Assembly (NCBI GenBank): GCA_000996355.1
Contig: LCAH01000002.1
Span: 93,703-126,572, forward strand
Direction: 5' to 3'
DNA: 32,870 nucleotides
Origin: Candidatus Uhrbacteria bacterium GW2011_GWC2_41_11
Lineage (GTDB): Bacteria > Patescibacteriota > Patescibacteriia > UBA9934 > GWF2-40-263
Shown here one piece after another: positions 1-8,664 of this stretch. The stretch's first letter is position 1, and each line of letters starts with the position of its first letter. Below the pieces are notes generated by a model. The model worked only from the letters and a program-made list of their open reading frames with translations, did not search any database and was not told the origin of the DNA. The translations under genes and the position numbers were made by a program.

Positions 1-567
1 TCACAAACAGAAAATAAACCGCCTTCAAATACAAGCACATCAACCAATACCTCAACTTCTATGAATACGGATAAAAATGTCTTAACCCCAGTTGTTTCTT
101 CTTTTTCTGGAGTACTGTCAGCAGAACAGATTCAGAACAAACAAATTCATATCAAAACTGCTAAAGGAGATATTGTATTTGAGTTGTTTCCAGACACCGC
201 TCCTCTGGCTGTTTCTAATTTTGTTTCATTGACTGATCAGGGATTTTATAATGGACTTTCCTTTCATCGCAGGGAAGAAGGATTTGTCATTCAGGGTGGG
301 GATCCAAACGGAAATGGAACAGGCGGTCCTGGATATACATTTGCAGATGAATTGAGAGATGATTATACCTATCAAAAAGGCATGGTGGCCATGGCCAACC
401 GTGGTCCAGATACAAATGGTTCTCAATTTTTCATTATGTTAGCAGATTATCCTCTTCCAAAAAATTATACGATTTTTGGTCGTGTGATTTTAGGAATGGA
501 TGTTGTGTCTCAGATACAAGTTGGTGACAAGATGGAGTCAGTGACCATTGAGGCAAAGGCACAGTAA
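1..567 (+). CDS. Peptidyl-prolyl cis-trans isomerase, cyclophilin type (5' end probably outside the window; first internal ATG at 61)
   Basis: Protein carries the cyclophilin core (GDIVFELFPDTAPLAVSNFVSL, GLSFHRREEGFVIQGGDPNGNGTGGPGYTFADE, MANRGPDTNGSQFFI). The frame is open to position 1 with a Ser/Thr/Asn-rich linker. Confidence 0.93.
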   Translation, partial: SQTENKPPSNTSTSTNTSTSMNTDKNVLTPVVSSFSGVLSAEQIQNKQIHIKTAKGDIVFELFPDTAPLAVSNFVSLTDQGFYNGLSFHRREEGFVIQGGDPNGNGTGGPGYTFADELRDDYTYQKGMVAMANRGPDTNGSQFFIMLADYPLPKNYTIFGRVILGMDVVSQIQVGDKMESVTIEAKAQ

Positions 568-579
568 AATTCTATTTTT

Positions 580-1824
580 ATGGAATTTTTGAAACACAGG
601 TTGATCATTGTGGTCCCTGTGTTTTGTTTTTATTCTGTGATTGGTGTGTTTTTTTGGTTCATGTTTGAATCGCATGAGCCAAAAATAATTCCTGTTATTG
701 CGCAAGAAACATCTGCCCAAACCAAATCATTAGACCCTTCAATATCAACGGTGTCTATTCCTGAAGATGTTTCAGACAAAAAAATAAAAGATGAGATTAT
801 TCATATTCCTCTTCCTGATGAGGTTCGCGGATTGTATTGGAATGCAGCAACACCTGGTACCAGTACTCTTTCTGATCGGATTGATTTTTTAACAAATCAT
901 GGATTAAACACCATCGTAATTGATCTTAAAATGGATAATGGTGAGCTCGCATTTGTTCCATTGGATTCGACGTTAACTTTGTATACCCAATCACATCCTT
1001 CTGTAGAAAATATTGAGCAGGTTCTTACATCTCTGGCTGAAAAAAATATCTATCGAATCGCGCGCATTCCCATTATGCGTGACAATACGTACGCGCGGAA
1101 ACATCCAGAATATACGTTGAAATATTTTAATGGTTCGCTTTGGCAAGATCGTATTGGTTCGCTTTGGCTTGATCCAGCTGTACCTCAGGTTTCAGAGTAT
1201 GCCATTGCTTTAGCAAAGGAAGCATATGCTCGAGGATTTGATGAAGTTCAGTTTGATTATGTTCGGTTTCCTTCTGACGGATCTGTATTAAGTATTGTGT
1301 ATCCTGTATATGACGGAATTCGTTCTAAAGTGGAGGTGATGGCTGATTTGTTTGCGCATCTGGGAAACACGATGCAAGAAGCAAAAATCCCTGTTTCGTT
1401 TGATTTATTTGGAATGACGTTTTGGTCCACAAATGATTACAATATTGGTCAGCGTCTTTTGGATGCGTATCCACATGCGGATTTTGTTTCGCCTATGGTG
1501 TATCCATCTCACTATCCGGCTGGATTTCGTGGATATGCAAACCCTGCGTTGTATCCATATGACATTGTAAAATCTTCTTTGGATAAAGGGGCAGAGCAAT
1601 TGTTTACAGAAACAGGGATGAAAGAAGAGGAAACACGTGTCCATTTTCGTCCATGGATTCAGGCGTTTGATATTGGGGCTGTCTACGGATCAGATCGTTT
1701 AACAGCACAGATTCAAGCTGCACGTGACGCAGGTGCTTCTGGATGGATTTTATGGAATGCAAGAAATATGTATCGATCCATGGATTATACGTTGTCAGGT
1801 GAAGGTGACTTGAACAGAGAATAA
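580..1824 (+). CDS. Putative glycoside hydrolase, DUF4015-like, with N-terminal signal anchor
   Basis: N-terminal TM (LIIVVPVFCFYSVIGVFFWFMF) followed by GLYWNAATPGTSTLSDRIDFLTNHGLNTIVIDLKMDNG, FDEVQFDYVRFPSDG and DFVSPMVYPSHYPAGFRGY, typical of the DUF4015 TIM-barrel family. Confidence 0.85.
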   Translation: MEFLKHRLIIVVPVFCFYSVIGVFFWFMFESHEPKIIPVIAQETSAQTKSLDPSISTVSIPEDVSDKKIKDEIIHIPLPDEVRGLYWNAATPGTSTLSDRIDFLTNHGLNTIVIDLKMDNGELAFVPLDSTLTLYTQSHPSVENIEQVLTSLAEKNIYRIARIPIMRDNTYARKHPEYTLKYFNGSLWQDRIGSLWLDPAVPQVSEYAIALAKEAYARGFDEVQFDYVRFPSDGSVLSIVYPVYDGIRSKVEVMADLFAHLGNTMQEAKIPVSFDLFGMTFWSTNDYNIGQRLLDAYPHADFVSPMVYPSHYPAGFRGYANPALYPYDIVKSSLDKGAEQLFTETGMKEEETRVHFRPWIQAFDIGAVYGSDRLTAQIQAARDAGASGWILWNARNMYRSMDYTLSGEGDLNRE

Positions 1825-1883
1825 TGGAAATAAACTTCTAAGAAAGGTATGATGTATCATGATTCTGATACATGTTTTTTATG

Positions 1884-3275
1884 CCTCGAAAAATTACAGA
1901 AAAAACCTTTTTTCAATATTTAAAGTGTCCATCCTGGGTGTATTACGACGCCACACAATCAGAGCCTGTGCGAGATGCGTTACTCCTTCGTTTAATGGAT
2001 GATGGATTGATTTTTGAAAAAGAATACGAAATTATTCGCGATCGTCCGGATGTTGTTGAAGTGATGGCTGAAGATCCAGAAGAAGCGTTTCGTCAAACCG
2101 TTACATTTATGCGCGAAGGACGCGAAACGATTTATCGCGCGACCCTTGTTGATGGTCATTGGGTTGGAACACCAGATTTTCTTGCACGTGTGGAAGGACA
2201 TTCGACCTTTGGTTCGTATTATTATGTGGCTGCGGACATGAAACGAACCCGCGAAGTGCGTGATGATTACAAATTTCAAGGATGTTTTTACGCAGAATTA
2301 CTGGAACGTATCCAGGGTCACAAACCAGTTCAAGGGTATGTAGTGACTCCTGAAAAAAAGACCATGTCCTATTTGATTGAGGAATTTGAAAAAGAATATA
2401 AACTCACTTTGCAGGAAATCGAGCGTATTGTTGCTGGAGAAAAACCAGCCCACTTTTTAACATCTGGATGTAAACAGTCCCCGTGGTTTTCTACCTGTCG
2501 AAAAGATTCTGAATCCTGTAATGATCTTTCTATTTTGAATCGTATTTGGACCGAAGAAGTTCATGCATTATCTCGTGCAGATATTACGAATGTGGATGCA
2601 TTTGCTGCTCTTTCCATGAAAGATATTGAACGTCGTCGTCCAAATATTACACATAGTCGATTAGAAATGTTGCACAAACAAGCCGTTGCTCTCACACAAA
2701 AACAACACATTATTCTTGAGTCTCCTATATTTCCTGAGGCAAAAACAGAATTGTATTTTGATATTGAAAGCGATCCCCTTCGTGATTTAGACTTTTTGTT
2801 TGGTGTCCTAGAAGTAAAACGAGGTCGAGCAAAATATCATTCATTTCTTGCTTCAAAACCTGAGGATGAAGGAAAGATGTGGCATGAGTTTTGTGATTTT
2901 ATGCAAGGATTTTTAGATGTTCCTGTGTATCATTATGGTTGGTATGAAGCAGATGTTGTGCAGCGACTTGGGGCAAAATATGGGATCTCGGAATTACTTC
3001 GCGAATCATTTGAACATAATTTCATCGATCTTCTTTCCATGATTCGTCCTTCTGTTATTTTTCCCTTATCTTTTTATTCACTCAAAGATTTGGCTGCCTA
3101 TGCTGGGTATAAATGGCATGGAGAAGAACCTTCAGGAGTGAATGCGGTATTGTGGTTTGAAGTGTGGTTGAAAATGCAAGATCAAACATATCTTGATCGT
3201 ATTTTGACTTATAACGAAGACGATGTTCGTGCAACATGGACACTCAAAAAATGGGTAGAGAAAAACGCGGTATAG
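1884..3275 (+). CDS. TM0106-family RecB-like nuclease with YprB-type RNase H-like C-terminal domain
   Basis: MPRKITEKTFFQYLKCPSWVYYDA N-terminus, RecB-like motif region (VAADMKRTREVRDDYKFQGCFYAELLE), Cys cluster, and C-terminal TELYFDIESDP...YNEDDVRATWTLKKW exonuclease motifs. The ORF is open from 1872; start 1884 chosen. Confidence 0.8.
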   Translation, partial: PRKITEKTFFQYLKCPSWVYYDATQSEPVRDALLLRLMDDGLIFEKEYEIIRDRPDVVEVMAEDPEEAFRQTVTFMREGRETIYRATLVDGHWVGTPDFLARVEGHSTFGSYYYVAADMKRTREVRDDYKFQGCFYAELLERIQGHKPVQGYVVTPEKKTMSYLIEEFEKEYKLTLQEIERIVAGEKPAHFLTSGCKQSPWFSTCRKDSESCNDLSILNRIWTEEVHALSRADITNVDAFAALSMKDIERRRPNITHSRLEMLHKQAVALTQKQHIILESPIFPEAKTELYFDIESDPLRDLDFLFGVLEVKRGRAKYHSFLASKPEDEGKMWHEFCDFMQGFLDVPVYHYGWYEADVVQRLGAKYGISELLRESFEHNFIDLLSMIRPSVIFPLSFYSLKDLAAYAGYKWHGEEPSGVNAVLWFEVWLKMQDQTYLDRILTYNEDDVRATWTLKKWVEKNAV

Positions 3276-3279
3276 ACGT

Positions 3280-4485
3280 ATGGCTGTTTTACATGTTGCA
3301 GAATATTTGGCTTTGGTAAACGAAACCTTGCGTTTGCATATTTCTTCAGAAGAGATTGTGATTGAAGGGGAGGTTTCAGATTTTCGTGTCGCTCAAGAAA
3401 AATGGGTGAGTTTTGATTTAAAAGATAGCGATTCTGAAGCGATTTTGAAATGTTTTATGACGATTTGGCAGTTGCCAACACGTCTGGAAGATGGTTGGCA
3501 AGTGCGTGTTCGTGGGTCTGCAAAAATTTATGAGCGATACGGAACATTTAAATTCAATGTTTCCGCGGTTCAACCTGTTGGAGAAGGGGCACTGCGAAGA
3601 GCATATGAGCTCATGAAAAAAAAGTTAGAAGCCGAAGGATTGTTTGATCCGTCGCGTAAACGTCCGCTTCCTCGATTTCCGAATCGCATTGGACTGATCA
3701 CCTCACGCGATGCGGCTGCCTACGGAGATTTTTTGCGTATTCTTCAAAACCGTTGGTCAGGAACCGAGATTGATTTTTTGCACATCCATGTTCAGGGCAA
3801 GGAAGCCGTTGATGATATTTTGCACGCAATCAAATATTTTCATTCTGTGTCTGAAGAAGATCAACCTGATGTTCTTGTTTTGATTCGTGGAGGAGGAGGG
3901 CTTGAAGATTTGCACGCATTTAATGATGAACGTGTGGCGCGAGCGGTTTTTCAATCAAAAATTCCTATGGTGTGTGGAGTCGGGCACGAGCGTGATGAAT
4001 CACTGTGTGATTTTGCTGCTGATGTTCGAGCATCTACTCCTTCCAATGCGGCCGAGCGTGTGGTTCCCAATCGTCGAGAAGTGCTTTTTGAGATGGCAAC
4101 CATGGCACGGCACATAGAGGAACGTCTTTTGGAACGAGTTGCTCATGGTCAGCGAACCATGGATCGTTTGACTCGTGCTATGTTGTTTGTGTTGGATTGG
4201 CATCAGGAACGTGTGCAAACCCTTAGCCAGTGGGTTACCGAACGAATGAATAATTGGTTACCAAGACTTCGAGAGCGTTTGGAAGCGCAAGAGCGCATGC
4301 TGCGTAATCTGGATCCAAAACATATTCTTGAACGCGGATATGCTATTGTGACAACGCATGGACAGGTCATAAAAAATACAGCCGTGCTTGAGACAGGTCA
4401 GGAAATTGGAGTACAATTGGCAGGTGGAGGATTTGATGCGGAAATTTTGCGTATAAATGGCAAGGGGCGTCAAAAACTTTTGTAA
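3280..4485 (+). CDS. xseA: Exodeoxyribonuclease VII large subunit
   Basis: OB-fold N-terminus, RIGLITSRDAAAYGDFLRIL, LVLIRGGGGLEDLHAFNDERVARAVFQSKIPMVCGVGHERDESLCDFAADVRASTPSNAAE motif; followed directly by xseB. Confidence 0.97.
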   Translation: MAVLHVAEYLALVNETLRLHISSEEIVIEGEVSDFRVAQEKWVSFDLKDSDSEAILKCFMTIWQLPTRLEDGWQVRVRGSAKIYERYGTFKFNVSAVQPVGEGALRRAYELMKKKLEAEGLFDPSRKRPLPRFPNRIGLITSRDAAAYGDFLRILQNRWSGTEIDFLHIHVQGKEAVDDILHAIKYFHSVSEEDQPDVLVLIRGGGGLEDLHAFNDERVARAVFQSKIPMVCGVGHERDESLCDFAADVRASTPSNAAERVVPNRREVLFEMATMARHIEERLLERVAHGQRTMDRLTRAMLFVLDWHQERVQTLSQWVTERMNNWLPRLRERLEAQERMLRNLDPKHILERGYAIVTTHGQVIKNTAVLETGQEIGVQLAGGGFDAEILRINGKGRQKLL

Positions 4486-4487
4486 CT

Positions 4488-4712
4488 ATGGCAACGAAAG
4501 CAAAAACTATTTCATTTGCAAAAGCATTTGAAGAATTAGAATCCATTACTGAATGGTTTGAAAAAGGAGAAGTGGATTTAGATGAAGGACTCAAAAAATT
4601 TGAGCGTGGATTAGAATTAGCTCAATCATGCAAGACAAAACTTGCAGAGGTCGAAACTCGTGTTCGCGAAATTAAACAAAAGTTTCACGAAGAAGAATCA
4701 GAAAATACATAA
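4488..4712 (+). CDS. xseB: Exodeoxyribonuclease VII small subunit
   Basis: SFAKAFEELESITEWFEKGEVDLDEGLKKFERGLELAQSCKTKLAEVETRV; adjacent to xseA. Confidence 0.95.
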   Translation: MATKAKTISFAKAFEELESITEWFEKGEVDLDEGLKKFERGLELAQSCKTKLAEVETRVREIKQKFHEEESENT

Positions 4713-4716
4713 CTCT

Positions 4717-5067
4717 ATGAAACTTATTTTTCGATGGCTTATAAATACCCTCGCACTTTTAGCAGCAGCGTATCTTATTCCAGGATTTCATGTAGATACA
4801 TTTTATGCTGCATTGATTGCGGCATTGGTGCTCGGGTTGGTTAATGCGATCATTCGTCCATTTCTGCTTATTTTGACATTACCTGCCACGATCGTGACTC
4901 TTGGTTTGTTTATTTTCGTCGTGAATGCGCTCATGCTCTGGCTTATGAGCACTGTTGTAAAAGGAGTGACGATTGATGGGTTTGTTCCCGCATTCATGAC
5001 TGCGATCTTTTTATGGGTCGTTGGTCTTTTTACCAACATGCTCATTCATCACGCAGAAGAAAGTTAA
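4717..5067 (+). CDS. Phage holin family IV-like (mycobacterial 4-TMS type) membrane protein
   Basis: MKLIFRWLINTLALLAAAYLIPGFHVDTFYAALIAALVLGLVNAIIRPFLLILTLPATIVTLGLFIFVVNALMLWL, characteristic of the family. Start reassigned from 4642 to 4717. Confidence 0.88.
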   Translation: MKLIFRWLINTLALLAAAYLIPGFHVDTFYAALIAALVLGLVNAIIRPFLLILTLPATIVTLGLFIFVVNALMLWLMSTVVKGVTIDGFVPAFMTAIFLWVVGLFTNMLIHHAEES

Positions 5068-5077
5068 TTCAATGATC

Positions 5078-5101
5078 ACGCGCCTTACCGGCGCGTTTTT
5101 T
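5078..5101 (+). terminator. Intrinsic terminator/hairpin abutting the UMP kinase start codon
   Basis: ACGCGCC-ttacc-GGCGCGT followed by TTTTTT, directly before ATG at 5102. Confidence 0.75.
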
Positions 5102-5800
5102 ATGTCATCTATTTCATCTTCATTTTTTATTCTTTCGGTTGGAGGTTCTATTGTCGTTCCAAAAGAGGGAATTGATGTTTCTTTTTTAAAAGGATTTAAA
5201 CGCATGATCGAACGATATACCAAAGAAGGACATCGGTTCGTGATTGTGGTTGGAGGAGGTGGAACAAGTCGGTATTATCAACAAGCTGCAAAACAAGTTG
5301 GAACCGTTGCATCTGATGATTTGGATTGGTTAGGAATTCACTCAACGCGATTGAATGCCCATTTGCTTCGGACGGTTTTTCGCGATATCGCGCATCCAGT
5401 GGTTGTAAAAGATCCAAGTCGACCATTGCAAAACTGGACTGCTCCTGTTTTGATTGCGGCCGGATGGAAACCAGGCTGGTCAACAGATTATGTGGCCATG
5501 AGACTTGCTAAGCGTCTTCATGCAAAAACTGTTGTGAATCTTTCAAACATTGATCGTGTTTATTCCAAAGATCCACGAAAACATTCAGATGCCGTTCCTT
5601 TAGATTCTATGAGTTGGAAAGCTTTTCGCGAACTTGTTGGAAATACCTGGAATCCTGGGATGAATACTCCATTTGATCCAGTAGCTTCCAGGCTCGGAGA
5701 ACAAATAAAAGCAAAGGTGATTATTGCAAATGGTACAAATCTAAAAAATACTGATCGTATTTTAAGTGGAAAAAAGTTCGAAGGGACGGTGATTGGGTAA
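5102..5800 (+). CDS. pyrH: UMP kinase (amino-acid kinase family, archaeal-like short form)
   Basis: FFILSVGGSIVVPKEGIDVSFLKGF, VIVVGGGGTSRYYQQAA, GWKPGWSTDYVAMRLAKRLHAKTVVNLSNIDRVYSKDPRK, FDPVASRLGEQIKAKVIIANG. Confidence 0.85.
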   Translation: MSSISSSFFILSVGGSIVVPKEGIDVSFLKGFKRMIERYTKEGHRFVIVVGGGGTSRYYQQAAKQVGTVASDDLDWLGIHSTRLNAHLLRTVFRDIAHPVVVKDPSRPLQNWTAPVLIAAGWKPGWSTDYVAMRLAKRLHAKTVVNLSNIDRVYSKDPRKHSDAVPLDSMSWKAFRELVGNTWNPGMNTPFDPVASRLGEQIKAKVIIANGTNLKNTDRILSGKKFEGTVIG

Positions 5801-5934
5801 GAGTATAGTAGGTGTTTCTCAATTTTTTAACGGAAAGAGAACGAAAGATTGATTTTTTTCTTGGGTTATGATGAGATATTTTGTAGGTTTTTAACAATTG
5901 AATCAGATAAAAAAACTTAAAGTAGGAGGAAGGA

Positions 5935-7200
5935 ATGATTCCAAAGACATCTTCATTGGGGTTACCAGAGAACCTGTTACCGTTAAGCACGGGAGAGAGC
6001 CGGTTCGAGGAATGGGCGAAGGGGGCCAGTCTGCGGGAGGCGCGACCTTTGGCTACCCCGGTTGCGCACTCCGATAATATTCTGACGGCGGATGAGCAGG
6101 ACGGGCTGCATCAACTGCGAGGACCCAGGAGCGGATGGAGAGAATACGTCGAGCAGCGGTGGGCGTTGTTGGCGAGTCTTCTGATGGGGGACGATGTGTA
6201 TGCACAACTGCACATCGGCGGCGTGTACTTTGATGAAGGTGACGACGCCGTGGCACCCTGGCGCAACGGCGCTGGGCCTTATCTTTTTGTTCCGAAATCA
6301 TGGGAAAATCTGTTTGAGCATCCGGATCGCCGCTTCGAGGTGCTGCAACTCATCTGTGGGATGCAACTGGTGAGGCGTTGGACCCGGTTTGGTGTGCGCA
6401 TCGAAAAGATCGCACTGTCTCAGTTGCGGAACTTCGGATGGCTCTGGGAGAGGCCATTCAAGCGGCTGGCACCCCAGGTGGATCGGGTGGCGCATGTCCT
6501 GGGGTATTTTCTGGCATTGTACCTGGCGCCGGCGCGCGTGGAGGAAGGGAGGGTGATGGTGCCCGATTCAACCGACTGGGTCAACAAACGCTTTGGGTTG
6601 ATAGAGCGGATTGTGCGAGGATTCGCTCGAGGCGGTCGGGAGCCTGATGCACCCGCGTACGCCTGGGAGGCCGATCGGTTGGTGACCCTGTGGGACAGTT
6701 TTCCGGTGGTGGGAGGGAACGACGGAAAGCCGGGCATGATGCCTGATGCTGTGTTTCCTCTCGAAGTCATTGAACGGTGGGAACAAGGCGATAGCACGCG
6801 GCCGGTTGATTCCCTGGCAGGTGTCCTGGCGCTGATGGAATCGGTCGCCCACGGGCAGGTATCCGCTCGCCGTTGGGCTTCGAGGTTCGGTGTTTCTGGG
6901 CTGACCGACGAGGAGTACCAGGCACTGAGGGGACTCGCTACGCCATGGAGTGGGCAACTCCTGGGTGCGGTGTCGATCTGGCGACGGATCGGAACAGACA
7001 ACGACGTTGAGTCTATTGTCAGATGGGCGTTTTCGTGGGTGTTCAGGTTGTTGGACATGGTTCCCTGGCGGGAGCCGTTGGCGACCTCCCGGGTTAATTC
7101 CCTGTATCGATGGGAGCCGCCGCGAGCCCATCAGATGTTGGGTCTGGTCGAACCGGTCATCAGACTGATGGCCGGAGAGGATTCTCCCCGTTCATTTTAA
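5935..7200 (+). CDS. GC-rich orphan hypothetical protein, Trp-rich, 421 aa
   Basis: Uninterrupted ORF with a strong SD (AGGAGGAAGGAATG). Base composition is visibly GC-rich against AT-rich flanks. No family recognised. Confidence 0.75.
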   Translation: MIPKTSSLGLPENLLPLSTGESRFEEWAKGASLREARPLATPVAHSDNILTADEQDGLHQLRGPRSGWREYVEQRWALLASLLMGDDVYAQLHIGGVYFDEGDDAVAPWRNGAGPYLFVPKSWENLFEHPDRRFEVLQLICGMQLVRRWTRFGVRIEKIALSQLRNFGWLWERPFKRLAPQVDRVAHVLGYFLALYLAPARVEEGRVMVPDSTDWVNKRFGLIERIVRGFARGGREPDAPAYAWEADRLVTLWDSFPVVGGNDGKPGMMPDAVFPLEVIERWEQGDSTRPVDSLAGVLALMESVAHGQVSARRWASRFGVSGLTDEEYQALRGLATPWSGQLLGAVSIWRRIGTDNDVESIVRWAFSWVFRLLDMVPWREPLATSRVNSLYRWEPPRAHQMLGLVEPVIRLMAGEDSPRSF

Positions 7201-7223
7201 GTAGGGGAAAACAGATACGCATG

Positions 7224-7253
7224 ACGACTCTTTTCACAAAGGGTCGTTTTTTT
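7224..7253 (+). terminator. Intrinsic terminator downstream of the 5935-7200 ORF
   Basis: ACGACTCTTT-tcac-AAAGGGTCGT followed by a T run. Confidence 0.75.
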
Positions 7254-7461
7254 ATTCTTTTAACCTTCAGCGAAACTGAAATGTACATTTGAAGACAACG
7301 TCGTATCTGCCGACATCGCCGGCAAATACAAAACCATCGGACATTAGTCCGGTGGTTGGTTACTGATTTGGTAAAGATTTTAAACAGATTCTTAGAATTC
7401 AACTGCTGAAAACTATGGTAATCAACTGTAACACTTACTATCCGCATCCAATATAACAAAA

Positions 7462-7501
7462 AATAAAAAAAGGCTTCGCAGATAGTTATCGTTGAAGCCT
7501 T
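7462..7501 (-). terminator. Intrinsic terminator downstream of the 7533-8408 ORF
   Basis: Minus strand AAGGCTTC...GAAGCCTT hairpin followed by TTTTTTATTTTTT. Confidence 0.8.
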
Positions 7502-7532
7502 CGGCAGCTATATATTATATTGATCTATTCAA

Positions 7533-8408
7533 TCATGGACACAATGCCCATTCAAGATCTCCACGAGGATTCTGTCCAAGTGGAACAAACCCAAGTTGAT
7601 ACCCCTCCCACGATGCATGCGCGTTCTTAATGAACAGCGCGGGCTCCTCACCCTTGCGTTGCCACACATAAGGAATCATTATTTTTGTGGGACGACGATC
7701 CCACTCCAAACAACGTATACTCGATCCTACCGCTAATAAATTAGTCGGCTCCAGCGATGATTGGGAAAGACAGCCCATCAACGTTATTAGTTCTCGCAAC
7801 ACTATGGGGCGCATGCGGTAGCGATCGTACTGCTTCAGTATAATCTGATCAATACGCTTCATATACTTGTCAAAGCGTGGGGTCAATACGACTACAATTT
7901 CGTGTTTTTCCTCCACTTGCTCAGGGTAAAAATTATTTAAGGTTGGATTCACAATTTTTATCCCCGCCGCTTTCAATGTGACAGCCCAAGGTACAGCATA
8001 GTCAACACTGCACTGTACCCTTATTCTCCCATCATATGCAGGGGGTCCCTCTGGCTCCGGAGGGAGGGAATAATGATTATTCCTCACAAGAATAAGAGGT
8101 TTTGTCGGCCAATCTTCGTCAGGACAAAATCTCCAGATGTAAGACCTGCCGACAGAGACGACTCTTACATCGTACGTACCGTCCCTATTCTTTCTGTTTG
8201 GTAAAATCGCAACGGCAGTTTTATCCCTAGCCGCCACTTTTGAATCCAAAGGTAGCTGAAAATTTTCCGCTTGTCTTGGTGAGAGTAATTGAAACCGATT
8301 TCGGGAGCACATAATCTCCCGTAGTATATCCGACGTATTATTTGGAAACCACGGGATCCTTATAACAGTGTATCCATTTGACAAATGTTCAAAAATTTCT
8401 AACTTCAT
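7533..8408 (-). CDS. Hypothetical protein, 291 aa
   Basis: Long ORF with upstream AGGAGC SD-like sequence and a downstream terminator; no family recognised. Confidence 0.7.
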   Translation of the reverse strand: MKLEIFEHLSNGYTVIRIPWFPNNTSDILREIMCSRNRFQLLSPRQAENFQLPLDSKVAARDKTAVAILPNRKNRDGTYDVRVVSVGRSYIWRFCPDEDWPTKPLILVRNNHYSLPPEPEGPPAYDGRIRVQCSVDYAVPWAVTLKAAGIKIVNPTLNNFYPEQVEEKHEIVVVLTPRFDKYMKRIDQIILKQYDRYRMRPIVLRELITLMGCLSQSSLEPTNLLAVGSSIRCLEWDRRPTKIMIPYVWQRKGEEPALFIKNAHASWEGYQLGFVPLGQNPRGDLEWALCP

Positions 8409-8510
8409 TGTAGCTCCTTTTCTATGGTGGTTAATTGGTCACAGCGAACAGCATATAAACTGTTATATTCTGCTTGTTATGAACCAACAGTATTTCTTAC
8501 CACATAATAT

Positions 8511-8544
8511 AAAAAATGTCACTACTTTTATGGTGACATTTTTT
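8511..8544. promoter_or_regulatory. 12-bp perfect inverted repeat, candidate operator
   Basis: AAAAAATGTCAC-tacttttatg-GTGACATTTTTT; the right arm overlaps the -35 box of the next promoter. Confidence 0.6.
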
Positions 8545-8571
8545 GACAACCATCTTTTTATCTGCTAATAT
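8543..8571 (+). promoter_or_regulatory. Sigma70-type promoter for the TrmB-family regulator gene
   Basis: TTGACA (8543-8548), 17-nt spacer, TAATAT (8566-8571). Confidence 0.7.
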
Positions 8572-8664
8572 GAGGGTATATGGAATGCAATAATAAAATG
8601 TTTGCTAAACATAGCTAAAAAATTACGCCATTACAATTATGACTCTTTTTTCTGAACAATTTTT

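Noticed and set aside
5849-5872. Possible promoter TTGATT...TATGAT upstream of the 5935 ORF
   Set aside because: Spacer is only 12 nt, too short for a standard sigma70 promoter.
6420-7131. Minus-strand ORFs of 212 and 187 aa opposite the GC-rich gene
   Set aside because: Shadow ORFs expected in GC-rich sequence. The plus-strand ORF has a strong SD, a longer frame and a matching terminator, and the antisense translations are Ser/Arg/Pro-rich and low-complexity.
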